Origin: Homarus americanus
Taxonomy: Eukaryota; Arthropoda; Malacostraca; Decapoda; Nephropidae
Direction of reading: 5' to 3'
Length of the DNA: 64,000 nt
Assembly: GCF_018991925.1 (NCBI RefSeq)
Contig: NW_024738604.1
Coordinates: 560,001-624,000, forward strand
Under the pieces are notes generated by a model. The model saw only the letters and a program-made list of their open reading frames with translations. It ran no database searches and was not told the DNA's origin. Positions 1 through 11,179 of the stretch are shown here, in pieces. Made by a program: the position numbers and the translations under genes. Numbering within the stretch: position 1 is the first letter of the stretch; each line of letters opens with the position of its first letter.

Positions 1-250
<250 letters not shown>

Positions 251-429
251 ACCGCACCCGTCAGATAGCCAGACACACAAATACACACAAAATGGTGTTT
301 CTGAAGCCATTACTCTCAAGAACACAGCCAGTGGCCAACAGTGGGCAGACTCTCCTCACCTCCCTCCTACCTCACTGCCTGAACTATACTCTAACATTAT
401 ATATTGTTTCTCTATTTCTCAGTGTTGAA

Positions 430-468
430 ATAATAATAATAATAATGATGATGATAAAAATGATGATG

Positions 469-549
<81 letters not shown>

Positions 550-600
550 GCAATAATAAGAACAACAACCACAATAATAATAATAATAATGACAGTAAAA
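430..600. repeat. (AAT)n microsatellite with ATG/AAC variants
   Basis: A trinucleotide array beginning with TAATAATGATG variants and becoming pure AAT. Its long isoleucine, leucine or asparagine reading frames on both strands are artefacts of the repeat. The flank to base 750 is unremarkable AT-rich sequence. Confidence 0.95.
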
Positions 601-755
601 TCATCATCATTACAGTATTACTAATCATCATCATCATCACTATCATCACCCTGGCACACATAACAGAAGAACAAAGAGTATTGACCACAAGACACACATA
701 CAGTACACCACATGAACCATTAAGTTCCTCCACAAACCTGTAAACTATGGTAGAG

Positions 756-807
<52 letters not shown>

Positions 808-887
808 CCCTCCGCACTTGGCACCACCCCAGCCCTACTTACACTACCACTACTACTAACCTGCCTACTTATAACTACTACTTACAA

Positions 888-926
<39 letters not shown>

Positions 927-1000
927 CTTACCTAAACTACTTACCTACTTTCAATACTACTACTACTTTCCTACTTTATACCTCTTCATAAAATCTACGA
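756..1000. repeat. (CT)n followed by (ACT)n
   Basis: A 48-bp CT run at 756-803 is followed by ACT-rich sequence that becomes a clean ACT array at about 890-923 and decays to base 970. No coding signal is visible. Confidence 0.9.
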
Positions 1001-1854
1001 AAGGAGGAGGTAATAAAATAAGAGAGAGATAGAAAGTTAGTTTGAAGAGATAAGGGAATGATGATATAAGAGGAGGAAGAACAGAGGAAGAGGAAGAGAG
1101 GGAAGAGGGAGAGAGGGAACAGGAAGAGAGGGGGAGGAAGGGAGAAAAGAAAGAAAGGGAAATTTTTGTTGAATATAAAATAAGACCTAAAGGAAATTGC
1201 CGTCACACAGACAGACAGACAGAGACAGACAGAGACAGACAGACAGAGACAGACAGAGAGAGAGACACACACACACACGTAGTCAAGCACTCACATATAT
1301 TCTCTCTGTCTCTTGCTCACACACACACACACACACGTCAATTATACAACACTGCAATCCCTAACAATTAAATCATCCTACCAAACTGGATTTAAAACTA
1401 TTGTCGGTAATTCTAAACCACAAAAAAAAAACTGCCTCCATTGTCGGGAAAAAATTACACACCCAGTCACTACCACACGAGATAAAATATAATAGAGTGT
1501 GTTTGACTCGCCAATGGATGTATACGTGTGTGAATTGTATTATTATTATTGATGATTGATGATGATAATAAAATAATAATGAAATAATAATAATAACAAT
1601 AACAAAAACAACTACACCTATATAATAATCAAACCACAACACCAACACTCACACCTACACACCCAAACCATCAACAAGAACACTCACACACCGAACACAA
1701 GCAGAACAACAAGCCCAAACCATTTCATCTCATTTACATACAGCGATTACCCTTGCCGGCGTGAGTTAGTGACCGTAGTGTACGATAAATCTGGTATAGC
1801 TACATGAAAAACAGATCAAGGGGCTGAGTGTGTGTTGTACCGGCCTGGGGAGTG
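1001..1854. other. gene-free stretch: purine-rich, ACAG and AT-rich DNA
   Basis: GA-rich sequence (1015-1160), an ACAG/ACAGAG block (1203-1262), two short AC runs (1263-1279 and 1319-1336), and AT-rich sequence with ATA/ATG trinucleotides around 1540-1600. I see no gene here. Confidence 0.7.
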
Positions 1855-2190
1855 GGAGTGAGAGGGAGGGGGGAGTGGGGGTGAGAGGAGAGAGGAGGGA
1901 GGGTATGGAGGTGGTAGTTAGAGAGAGGAGGGAGGGTGAGGAGGGGTAGTTAGGGAGAGGAGGGTAGTTAGTTGGGGAGGCGAGGAGGAAGAACAGTGAG
2001 AAGAGCTTAGCATAAAGAGAGAAGAGCCTAGCAGGATGGGGAGTATTTGTTTTAAAGTACGAACAGGAGAAGAGCCAGTATAAACAGGAGAGGAGCCCAG
2101 TGTGACGGAGAGGAGACTAGCAAGAAAGGAACAGGAGCTTCGCATGAACGCGAGAGGAGCCTAGCATTATCAGGAGTGGAGCCTAGCGAG
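1855..2190. repeat. GGGAG-rich block and degenerate ~31-bp minisatellite
   Basis: The left part is GGAGG-rich. From about 1990 a degenerate unit recurs around the core GAGAGGAGCCTAGCA, with roughly six copies separated by variable linkers. Divergence between copies suggests an old array. Confidence 0.75.
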
Positions 2191-2330
2191 TGAGAGCTGC
2201 CGAAGACTCAAGTTTACGGGCGGCCATTAGTCAGCGGAGGTCGTGGATTACTCTACCTGGCATAGAGCTTCTAGTGACGCCCCTGACGGTGAAGGATAAA
2301 GTGCTGTAGAAATATCGCTAAACCCTTCAA

Positions 2331-2573
2331 AGTTGCTGTGGTAATACTGTCAAGGATTCAGTGTTGTTGTGGTAATACTGATGGGGTGATACTGTCAGGG
2401 TCTCAATGTTGCTGTGGTAATACTGTCAAGGATTCAGTGTTGTTGTGGTAATACTGATGGGGTGATACTGTCAGGGTCTCAATGTTGCTGTGGGAATACT
2501 GTCAAGGATTCAGTGTTGTTGTGGTAATACTGATGGGGTGATACTGTCAGGGTCTCAATGTTGCTGTGGGAAT
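2331..2573. repeat. 76-bp minisatellite, about 3 copies
   Basis: The landmark CTGTCAAGGATTCAGTG starts at 2347, 2423 and 2499, giving an exact 76-bp period. Each unit is itself built from related TGTTGCTGTGGTAATACTG halves, so the array is probably a higher-order repeat of a ~38-bp ancestor. Confidence 0.92.
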
Positions 2574-2609
2574 ATCACCGAATTTTACCCTATGCAAAAC
2601 TTAACCAAT

Positions 2610-2925
2610 TCGAGTGATGAAGTCATCGTACTCAAGAAGTTAGGTCATAGTACTCAAGGACTATATCATCGTATTCAAGTGGTTAAATCATCATTCTCAA
2701 GGGTTAAGTCATCATTCTCAAGGGGTTAAATCATCGTACTCAAGGGGTTCAGTCATCATTCTCATGGGGTTAAATCATCGTTCTCAAGAGGTTAGGTCAC
2801 TGTACTCAGGGGGTTAAATCACCGTACTCAAGGGGTTAAGTCGTCGTACTCAAGGGGTTAAGTCACCGTACTCAAGAGGTTTAGCCACCGTACTCAAGGG
2901 GTTAAGTCACGGTACTCAAAAGGTT
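2610..2925. repeat. ~22-bp minisatellite with core TCATCGTACTCAAGGGGTTA
   Basis: About 14 diverged copies of a unit with core TCATCGTACTCAAGGGGTTA. The same core recurs near 62.1 kb, so this is a dispersed minisatellite family rather than a purely local expansion. Confidence 0.9.
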
Positions 2926-3430
2926 AAGCACGTATTCCGTATTAATCATTACATAAATAAAATCACTAAGAGACACGCCCCTGGTGGCTGCTTCTCCTGC
3001 TGGTGGTGGCTCTCCCTCCTGCTGGTGGTGGTGGTGACGGTGGTCGAGGGGGGAGGAGGGGGGTGATGGATCTATGTAACGGACTGCTGGGATGTGATTA
3101 ATTTTTGAGGAGAGGAAGTTGGAGTCGAGTAGGAGAAAGTTAGAGGAGGAGGTTGTAGGAAGTTGGAGAAGATTGGAGGAAGTTGGAGAAGATTGGAGGA
3201 AGTTGGAGAAAGTTGGAGGAAGAAGTTGGAGGAGAAAGATGGAGGAAGTTGTTGGAGGAAGTTGGGGGGGACAGACTTGTAATAGTGGTGGCTGGAAACT
3301 GTGGCTAGATTTTTTAGTTTACAAGTTCATTCAGATTAGACAACTCTAACTCCTGTTGTAGGGGGAGGAGGAGGGGGGGGAGGGGAAGAGGAAGGGGAAG
3401 GGGGAAGGGGCTCAGGTAGATGAATTAATG
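2926..3430. repeat. GT/GGA-rich stretch with 20-bp minisatellite
   Basis: Holds GCTGGTGG-rich sequence (2985-3050), a 20-bp unit GTTGGAGAAGATTGGAGGAA (about 3165-3262) and a G-rich tract (3358-3410). No gene seen. Open frames here are by-products of stop-poor repeats. Confidence 0.8.
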
Positions 3431-3647
3431 GCACCGTGTGAGGTAGGTGCCATAAAGGTGCCATAAAGATGCGCCTCAACAGTGACAAACTAACTAGATT
3501 CACTAAATACAGCCATAGAATTTAGGTATATAGACAGTGATGATAGCCTGGCACTGCAATCCACCACCATCACTCCCCCCCCCCCCTTCACCAATTAAAG
3601 TACCTATTTTAAAGCAAGGTGGACTGGGAGTACCCTGGGTATGGGGA

Positions 3648-3725
3648 GGGGGGGGGGATCGAACCAGCGACCGTCAGTACAAAAATTGAGCTTCATATCC
3701 ACTGTATCAACACATTGGTACCTGT
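3648..3725 (-). mobile_element. decayed tRNA-like SINE head
   Basis: On the minus strand a pol III B-box-like GGTTCGATCCC (plus-strand 3657-3667) follows an A-box-like CAGTGGATATGAAG at a tRNA-like distance. This is the layout of a tRNA-derived SINE promoter. No SINE body or poly-A tail could be matched, and a C-rich tract sits where the body should begin. A decayed tRNA pseudogene is the alternative. Confidence 0.45.
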
Positions 3726-4030
3726 GCATACCTAACACCTGCTAAACATACAGGTTAATTAAGTACTGTATACAGGTAAAATACAATTAAAAAGAGACAA
3801 TATCATTACCCAAGGAGACTTAACATATATATACAGTGATGATGTAAAAAAGTTAAATTGCCTGGAGGTGATTAAGAACTACATTAATTAGCAGTCAGTA
3901 GAGATTAAATAGTTCAGGGGAAAAAAGTAATGATTAGAATTGGTGAGATGAAATATTATCAGAATGGGTTGTTGGTTCGTTGTGGATGGTGTTAAGTTCT
4001 CCATGTTCCCACTAGAGGCGTTGCTGTTTC
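3726..4030. other. AT-rich stretch, nothing identified
   Basis: AT-rich, apparently single-copy DNA without convincing splice signals, reading frames or repeats. Confidence 0.6.
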
Positions 4031-4034
4031 CTGT

Positions 4035-4330
4035 CCCGTTGTGGTCCTTTCCCAGCCCTTCCTTCCCTTCCCTTCCCAGCCCTTCCCTTCCCTTCTCTTC
4101 CCGTCATTATATCATACCCATCTTCCTCATCCCTTTCTGCCTCTTCCTATTCTTAATCACCACTCTACCTATTCCTCTCCACTCTCACCATCCCTCTCCA
4201 CTCTCACCTCCCCCTCTCCACTCTCACCTTCCCTCTCCACTCTCACCTCCCCTCTCCACTCTCACCATCCCTCTCCACTCTCACCTCCCGTCTCCACTCT
4301 CACCATCCCTCTCACCTCCCATCCACCTGC
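4035..4330. repeat. pyrimidine-rich ~18-bp minisatellite
   Basis: CCCTTCC-rich sequence leads into about eight copies of a unit with core CCCTCTCCACTCTCACC (4165-4325). The pyrimidine strand lacks stops in two frames, which produces serine/proline-rich spurious frames. Confidence 0.88.
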
Positions 4331-4339
4331 CACACAATC

Positions 4340-4700
4340 TATCTATCTATCGTTCTATCCATCTATCCACACGAGAATATATCCACACTATAATTTCTCC
4401 CTTACGATATATCCATCAACAGCACCAGAGTATATCCTCACATAACAGGATATACCAGCCTTTGAGAGCAAGTTTACCAGGCTTTAACGACGGGATATGA
4501 CCTAGTATAACGGGATATATCAACCAATTTAATATATCCTCCCTACTAAGATTTACACACACGAATATAACGTAGTATAACGGATATATTACAGCCATTT
4601 CGGACACCCCGCCTCAGAGTATACTGGTGGACAACAGGAGGGGGTATAACGGGGTAAGTGGAGGGAATATAACGGGGCTTACGGGGCAGGGAAGCGGGGC
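4340..4700. repeat. degenerate repeat around ATAACGGGATATA
   Basis: Several diverged copies of TATAACGGGATATA or TATATCC lie on both strands between 4370 and 4680, producing local dyads. I read it as an old minisatellite. Confidence 0.6.
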
Positions 4701-4737
4701 AAATATCACACACACACCTCTCTCCCTTTCCCCCCCT

Positions 4738-4881
4738 GGTATGTATGTATGTATGTATGTATGTATGTATGTATGTATGCATGTATGTATGCATGTATGT
4801 ATGTATGTTAAATAGGCATAATCGTCCAATTAAGCATTAAAAAGCAACTGATGTTTTTGCCAAATAAGCATTACGCTACTG

Positions 4882-4943
<62 letters not shown>
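4738..4943. repeat. (TATG)n and (TG)n microsatellites
   Basis: A TATG tetranucleotide array at 4738-4808 with two GCATG variants, then a pure TG run at about 4881-4943. Confidence 0.95.
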
Positions 4944-4945
<2 letters not shown>

Positions 4946-5015
4946 ATAACTTCATGGAACACTGAAAATATATAAACATTCACTCTGTTTTATGTACAGT
5001 AAGTTATCTTTTATC

Positions 5016-5120
5016 AACCTAACCTAACCTAGCCTAACCTAGCCTAACCTAACCTAACCTAGCCTAACCTAGCCTAGTCTAACCTAACCTATCTACACGT
5101 AGGTTAGGTTAGGTTAGGTC
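5016..5120. repeat. interstitial telomere-like block, inverted
   Basis: CCTAA/CCTAG pentamers (the complement of the arthropod telomere motif TTAGG) run from 5016 to about 5090. After the short linker ATCTACACG the same motif continues in opposite orientation as AGGTTAGGTTAGG to 5119. The head-to-head arrangement is unusual for a simple slippage product. Confidence 0.85.
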
Positions 5121-5154
5121 AGTAATAATGCATTTGATATATTCTTTCTATAAT

Positions 5155-5197
5155 GACTATCTATAGTATAGATAGTCAGTATAGCTTCTATACTGAC
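5155..5197. repeat. two overlapping perfect hairpins
   Basis: Two inverted repeats share the trinucleotide GTC. The first has arms GACTATCTAT and ATAGATAGTC with loop AGT (5155-5177). The second has arms GTCAGTATAG and CTATACTGAC with loop CTT (5175-5197). Both have perfect 10-bp stems and 3-nt loops. Confidence 0.85.
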
Positions 5198-5224
5198 ATC
5201 CCAATACACACATCAGCTTTAGTT

Positions 5225-5561
5225 GTCGAGAAACAATAATATAAACAACAACAAATACAACAAAAACAATAACAATAACAACAACAATAAGATCACAAAC
5301 AACAATAAAAACATAACCCTTGCCACCAACCACAACAACCACACCACCAACAACAACTACACCACCAACAACAACTACACCACCAACAACAACTACACCA
5401 CCAACAACAACTACAACAACTACACCACCAACAACAACCACAACAAAGACAATAACAAAGATGATAACAGTAATCAAATCAACAACACAACCATACAGTT
5501 CCTAACAAACTATTGAAACAAAAACGAATACAAATATTTACTACATATTGAAACCATTCAG

Positions 5562-5610
<49 letters not shown>
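5225..5610. repeat. ACA-rich repeat, 18-bp minisatellite and (AC)n
   Basis: AACA-rich sequence contains an 18-bp unit ACCACCAACAACAACTAC (about 5338-5450). An AC run follows at 5563-5608. Confidence 0.88.
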
Positions 5611-5612
<2 letters not shown>

Positions 5613-6054
5613 TATTCTACGCCACACACCACTATAACCCTTTGCCAAGTTATGAAGTAGAGGCGATAGTGGCATACCCTGACATACCTTCAGCATACCC
5701 ATGTAATCTTAGCATATTCTTCAGCATACTGGTAAAAAAAAATATTATCTTATATTATATTTCAGCTACACTCTTAATATACTCATAGTGTCGACATATT
5801 GTACTTTGACATATAAGTGATATATTCTAACCTTGAGCCAAGAAGGTTGATGACGTCACCAGTATTGCAGAAGGGAGAGGAGGAGGAGGAGGAGGAGGAG
5901 GAGGAGGAGGAGGAGGAGGAGGAGTGAGAGGAGGAGGAGGAGGAGGAGGAGGAGGAGGAGGAGGAGGAGGGTCAGATCTTTTCTTACCTGAAATATGAGA
6001 AAAAAATAAATTGTTATTACCATTAAAAACCCCAGGTAGAATAATAGGAAACTT

Positions 6055-6138
<84 letters not shown>

Positions 6139-6400
6139 AAAGGCAGTTTAATACACATGACTTAACTAAACATAGAACTTACGACACAATGTATTAAAAA
6201 CAACAAGACCAACACATACTATACATAACACATATTGTACACATGGAGACACATAGAGTATACATGGCTAAATACACATAATGGACACATAGATAAGGTA
6301 TAAGGATGCTTCGGGTATCATCCTCGGTGACCTGGGTAGAGGGGGGGAGGGTAATACGTAAGGTGTGCAAGTATTGTTAAGAGATGTGGTAACAGTGTGG
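5611..6400. repeat. (AGG)n and (AC)n arrays in AT-rich DNA
   Basis: AT-rich DNA (5611-5860) precedes two AGG blocks (5876-5922 and 5930-5970), AT-rich sequence and an 80-bp AC array (6058-6137). Bases 6138-6400 are plain AT-rich sequence with no gene seen. Confidence 0.85.
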
Positions 6401-6404
6401 TAGG

Positions 6405-6835
6405 TTGGGAGACATGGGTACAAGTGTGGTGGAAGGTGTGGTAGAAGGTGTGGTAGTGTAGTGTGTAGAAGGTGTGGTAGTGGTGTGGTAGTGGTGTGGT
6501 GTAATGGTGTGGTAGGTGGTAGTGGTGTGAGGTAGTGGTAGAAGGTATGGTAGTGGTGTGGCAGAAGGTGTCGTAGTGGTGTGGTAGTGGTGTAGGTGTG
6601 TGGTGAAGGTGGTAGAAGGTGGTAGGTGTGGCAGTGGTGTGGTAGTGGTGTAGTGGTAATGGTGTGGTAGTGGTGTGGTAGAAGGTGTGTTAGTGGTAGT
6701 GGTAGAAGGTGTGGTAGTGGTGTGGTAGAAGGTATGGTAGTGGTAGAAGGTATGGTGTGGTAGAAGGTGTGGTGTGTGGTAAAGGTAGTGGTGTTGCAGG
6801 TGTGGTAGAAGTGTGGTAGGTGGGATGAGTACAGT
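6405..6835. repeat. GTGGTAGAAGGTGTGGTAGT minisatellite
   Basis: An irregular array made of TGTGGTAG, GTGGTAGAAGG and GGTGTGGTAGTGG modules in changing order. Period varies from about 9 to 30 bp, which suggests repeated slippage plus unequal exchange. Confidence 0.88.
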
Positions 6836-6919
6836 AGGTTAGGGTTCTAGTTGCCTCAGCATTGTTTAATACTTTGGCAACAGCTACAACACGCCCTCCC
6901 ATCTCTCCCTCACCCCTCC

Positions 6920-6925
<6 letters not shown>

Positions 6926-6965
<40 letters not shown>

Positions 6966-7282
6966 TCAGCAATTCTCTCTCCTCTCTGTCACTCATCTCA
7001 CAATCTAGGTACCTCCCTCTCTTCTCTCCTCCCACCTACAGCCCCTCTCTCTCTTTCTCTCCTCCCACTCAAGGTACTCTCTTTCTCTCCTCCCACTCAA
7101 GGTACCCTCTCTTTCTCTTCTCCTCCCACTCAAGGTACCCCTCTCTTTCTCTCCTCTCACCTATGTACCCCCTCTTTCTCTCTCCCACTCAAGATATTCC
7201 CTCTCTTTCTCTCTCCCACTCAAGGTACCCTCTCTTTCTCTCCTCCCACTCAAGGTACCCCCCCCTCTCTCTCTCTCCTGGG
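6926..7282. repeat. (CT)n and ~31-bp minisatellite
   Basis: CT run at 6926-6962, then about eight copies of a pyrimidine-rich unit with core CTCCCACTCAAGGTACCC up to 7282. Confidence 0.9.
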
Positions 7283-7995
7283 GGTAACAAAGACGTATGT
7301 TTTATAGTGACCAACTCTTTATTCGCGCCACTAACGTATTCTCCAAAGTTCCTACGTCAGATATTTACCTTAACTTATATGGTTGAATCGCCCTTAAGCT
7401 GTTTCACTTAGAGTAAGTTACGACAAAAAAGATACGATAAATTGATTATAGGTTCGTAAGTTAAATTTTTACCTCAACACACACAAACACATTCACACAT
7501 ACCTCCATAACCTCTACACACACACACACACACAAACACCTACACACACAAACACCTACACACAAGGCACCCAAAAAATAAACAGCAAAACTCCAGCACC
7601 TGTGAGCCACTGATAGGACCCCTTGATGTTAATAAACACCTGTGAGCTAATTATTGACAGGACGGCAGGTGCTTCCCGACCACAATATACTCCGATACAC
7701 CTGAACCATTAGCACCTGTTCCCATCATTACTATTATTATTTACAGGTGTTTAGTTATTATTATTATTATTATTATTGTCCGTTTCTCCCTTCCCTTCAC
7801 TCTAGCTTCCCTCCCTCCCTCTCCTTCGCTGGCCTCCATCCCTTCCTCCCTCGCAGTACTCATTTCCTCTCCCTCTCTCCCTCACACCACTCCCTCCCTC
7901 CCTCCCTCCTAGGACAGTCAATGACTCTCAAATGGCTTCACTGTCGACAAGAACATGAATATTAGCTGATTTATTTGATGCTGTATCGCGATTCT
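7283..7995. other. mostly single-copy stretch, no gene recognised
   Basis: Contains AT-rich unique sequence (7290-7480), short AC runs (7480-7565), two GCACCTGTGAGC-like repeats (7600-7690), an ATT run (7730-7775) and CTCCC-rich sequence (7790-7915). No convincing exon was found. Confidence 0.55.
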
Positions 7996-7999
7996 GCTG

Positions 8000-8168
8000 T
8001 AATCTCTGGCGCTGTTACTGTACTCTGATGCTGTTGCTGTACTCTGATGCTGGTGCTGTACTCTGATGCTGTTACTGTAATCTGATGCTGTTGCTGTACT
8101 CTAATGCTGTTGCTGTACTCTGACGCTGGTGCTGTACTCTGACGCGGTTGCTGTACTCTGACACTGTA
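8000..8168. repeat. 18-19-bp minisatellite, core CTGTACTCTGATGCTGTTG
   Basis: About nine copies of a unit around CTGTACTCTGATGCTGTTG with point variants (GATG, GACG, AATG). Confidence 0.9.
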
Positions 8169-8264
8169 CTTAGGCACTGTTGTACTCTGTGGCGCTCTAC
8201 AATAAGCCTACAGTACAGTACAGCCGAGTTTCCTTTCTTGTTCCCAATGGGTTTACAGCGGGCT

Positions 8265-9868
8265 CCTGCAGTCTTATTCCTACGATATTCTACACATAAT
8301 TATAGAATGGATATACAGTCTACAGTACTACATAATGGGTGTACCACAACAGTCTACAGTACTACATAACAGACGTACCACACCAGTCAGCTACAGTCAC
8401 CATCCACTCTAACACACTCTACAGTCTACAGTACTACATAATGGGTGTACCACAACAGTCTACAGTACTAAATAACAGACGTACCACACCAGTCAGCTAC
8501 AGTCACCATCCACTCTAACACACTCTACAGTCTACAGTACTAAATAACAGACGTACCACACCAGTCAGCTACAGTTACCATCCACTCTAACACACTCTAC
8601 AGTCTACAGTACTAAATAACAGACGTACCACACCAGTCAGCTACAGTTACCATCCACTCTAACACACTCTACAGTCTACAGTACTAAAATAACAGACGTA
8701 CCACACCAACCGCCACAGTCACCATCCACTCTAACACACTCTACAGTCTACAGTACTAAATAACAGACGTACCACACCAGTCAGCTACAGTCACCATCCA
8801 CTCTAACACACTCTACAGTCTACAGTACTAAATAACAGACGTACCACACCAGTCAGCTACAGTCACCATCCACTCTAACACACTCTACAGTCTACAGTAC
8901 TAAATAACAGACGTACCACACCAGTCAGCTACAGTCACCATCCACTCTAACACACTCTACAGTCTACAGTACTAAATAACAGACGAACCACACCAGTCAG
9001 CTACAGTTACCATCCACTCTAACACACTCTACAGTCTACAGTACTAAATAACAGACGTACCACACCAGTCAGCTACAGTCACCATCCACTCTAACACACT
9101 CTACAGTCTACAGTACTAAATAACAGACGTACCACACCAGTCAGCTACAGTCATCATCCACTCTAACACACTCTACAGTCTACAGTACTAAATAACAGAC
9201 GTACCACACCAGTCAGCTACAGTCACCATCCACTCTAACACACTCCTACAGTCTACAGTACTCAAATAACAGACGTACCACACCAGTCAGCTACAGTCAC
9301 CATCCACTCTAACACACTCCCCACAGTACTAAATAACAGACGTACCACACCAGTCAGCCACAGTCACTATCCACTCTAACACACTCTACAGTCTACAGTA
9401 CTAAATAACAGACGTACCACACCAGTCAGCTACAGTCACCATCCACTCTAACACACTCTACAGTCTACAGTACTAAATAACAGACGAACCACACCAGTCA
9501 GCTACAGTTACCATCCACTCTAACACACTCTACAGTCTACAGTACTAAATAACAGACGTACCACACCAGTCAGCTACAGTCACCATCCACTCTAACACAC
9601 TCTACAGTCTACAGTACTAAATAACAGACGTACCACACCAGTCAGCTACAGTCATCATCCACTCTAACACACTCTACAGTCTACAGTACTAAATAACAGA
9701 CGTACCACACCAGTCAGCTACAGTCACCATCCACTCTAACACACTCTACAGTCTACAGTACTAAATAACAGACGTACCACACCAGTCAGCTACAGTCACT
9801 ATCCACTCTAACAGTCTACAGTACTAAATAACAGACGTACCACACCAGTCAGCTACAGTCATCATCCA
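8265..9868. repeat. 72-bp satellite-like array, about 20 copies
   Basis: The landmark ACAGTCTACAGTACTAAATA recurs every 72 bp (for example at 8527 and 8599). The first copies (8265-8470) carry a different segment, ACATAATGGGTGTACC, so the array is a boundary-to-core series. Blocks of several units look duplicated together: the CAGACGAACC and GTCATCATCC variants recur in the same order near 8980-9160 and 9480-9660, which indicates higher-order duplication. Confidence 0.95.
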
Positions 9869-10331
9869 CTTTCCTCTACAGTAATCTTGGCTCTCACACG
9901 TGTACCCTGGGGATGTTTGAGACTATTTTTATAACTCACATATTTCTGTTATTCTCACATTCTTCTGCTGGTCAACCTATACCTTCTCTCTCTCTCTTCC
10001 TTCCCTTCCACCTTTCTCTCAAATTCCTCCTCTGATCCACCTAATCTTATCTCCCTCTCTCCCTCCTCCTCCTCCTTTCTCAAGTTTACGTGAAGTTTGA
10101 TCAAAGTGGAGACTGAAGAGATAGGTAAAGGGAAGGTAAATGCAAAGAGATTAGAGAAGGAAGGGACGAGATCAAATGGTAAACAAGACTGAAGATTTCC
10201 CGTATTCTCAAAAAATTCCTAAGTTAAGTTAGATTATTTTTTTTTCGTCTCCTAACTGGTGGTCTGAGAGCTTGTAGATTCTTAAATGGTCGTAAGTTTA
10301 ATTTTTTTTTCTCCTAAGTGCTGGTGTAAGA

Positions 10332-10372
<41 letters not shown>

Positions 10373-10388
10373 ACAACCTACTTTACAG
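9869..10388. other. CT-rich and T-rich single-copy stretch
   Basis: CT-rich sequence (9980-10080), a unique purine-rich segment (10085-10200), T-rich sequence and a CT run (10338-10370). The CT run and the following CTACTTTACAG form the acceptor of the next candidate exon. Confidence 0.6.
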
Positions 10389-10435
10389 TGATAGGTGTAG
10401 CAGACAAGGTGGATCCCCCAGTCCATCATAAACAG
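10389..10435 (+). CDS. candidate 47-nt internal exon, unidentified
   Basis: The acceptor is a (CT)n tract ending CTACTTTACAG, and the donor is AACAG/GTATGT, close to consensus. Two of three frames contain stops. The third is open and encodes IGVADKVDPPVHHKQ after two leading nucleotides, so the exon would enter in phase 1 and leave in phase 0. I do not recognise the peptide. The evidence is splice signals plus one open frame in a very short stretch, so chance is a real alternative. Confidence 0.3.
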
Positions 10436-10545
10436 GTATGTTTACTGCTGTATAAATAACCGGCTTGTCGACCTTATCTACACAGGTGGCTTGTCACTGT
10501 CTTCCCCACCACCTTGAATAAATTATCGCCGATTTGAGGTTGCAC

Positions 10546-10623
10546 TGACGTCATAATGAAGTCACGGTCACGTCATAATGAGGTCACGGTGACGTCACAA
10601 TGAAGTCACAGTCACTATATAAT
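10546..10623 (+). promoter_or_regulatory. CRE array beside a TATA-like motif
   Basis: Two consensus cAMP-response elements TGACGTCA (10546-10553 and 10590-10597) and a half-consensus TCACGTCA (10568-10575) sit in a diverged ~22-bp tandem unit. TATATAAT follows at 10616-10623. CREB/ATF proteins are known to bind TGACGTCA. That this is a working promoter is my inference; no start codon or exon downstream supports it. Confidence 0.4.
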
Positions 10624-10724
10624 GCCATTGGCCTTAATTCGAACACACGACACATCCCCGAACGCCATCAATCCTCACCCTGGTATAAGATAACAGTGTT
10701 GTGTTTTATGGAGTTAAAAAAGAA

Positions 10725-10760
10725 GAAGCTTGAGGCACCTGAAGATTAAGCACCCCAGCT
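10725..10760. repeat. copy of a dispersed CAGCTTATTT motif
   Basis: GCACCTGAAGATTAAGC followed by CCCCAGCTTATTTTACGTGA matches sequence near 13.97, 49.36 and 59.84 kb. It is the shortest of the four copies. Confidence 0.55.
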
Positions 10761-10769
10761 TATTTTACG

Positions 10770-11075
<306 letters not shown>

Positions 11076-11179
11076 TAGTGTGAGTGTCGAGAGGTATTTT
11101 TTCACGATTGGGTTATCCTGGTGAGCAGATTGGCGATTCGCGAATTTGGGTAAATATTTTTTTTCGTAAATATAGCCTC

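Noticed and set aside
430..600. Long isoleucine or leucine open frames in AAT repeats (also near 22.6, 30.1, 49.2 and 56.1 kb)
   Set aside because: Pure trinucleotide repeats without stops; no start context, splice sites or non-repeat coding sequence.
5970..5990. Minus-strand donor-like CATATTTCAG/GTAAGA
   Set aside because: The context (TTTTTTCTCATATTTCAG) is an acceptor rather than a donor, and the supposed exon is only the (AGG)n array.
5827..6158. Frames of about 100 codons with polycysteine/valine and polyproline
   Set aside because: They are translations of (AC)n and (AGG)n arrays on the minus strand.
8265..9868. 72-bp array considered as a CRISPR or a tRNA/5S cluster
   Set aside because: Units are contiguous with no spacers and contain no pol III internal promoter or RNA fold that I recognise.
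10640..10690. Minus-strand GTTCGAATT as a tRNA B box
   Set aside because: No matching A box at the right distance and no cloverleaf could be drawn.
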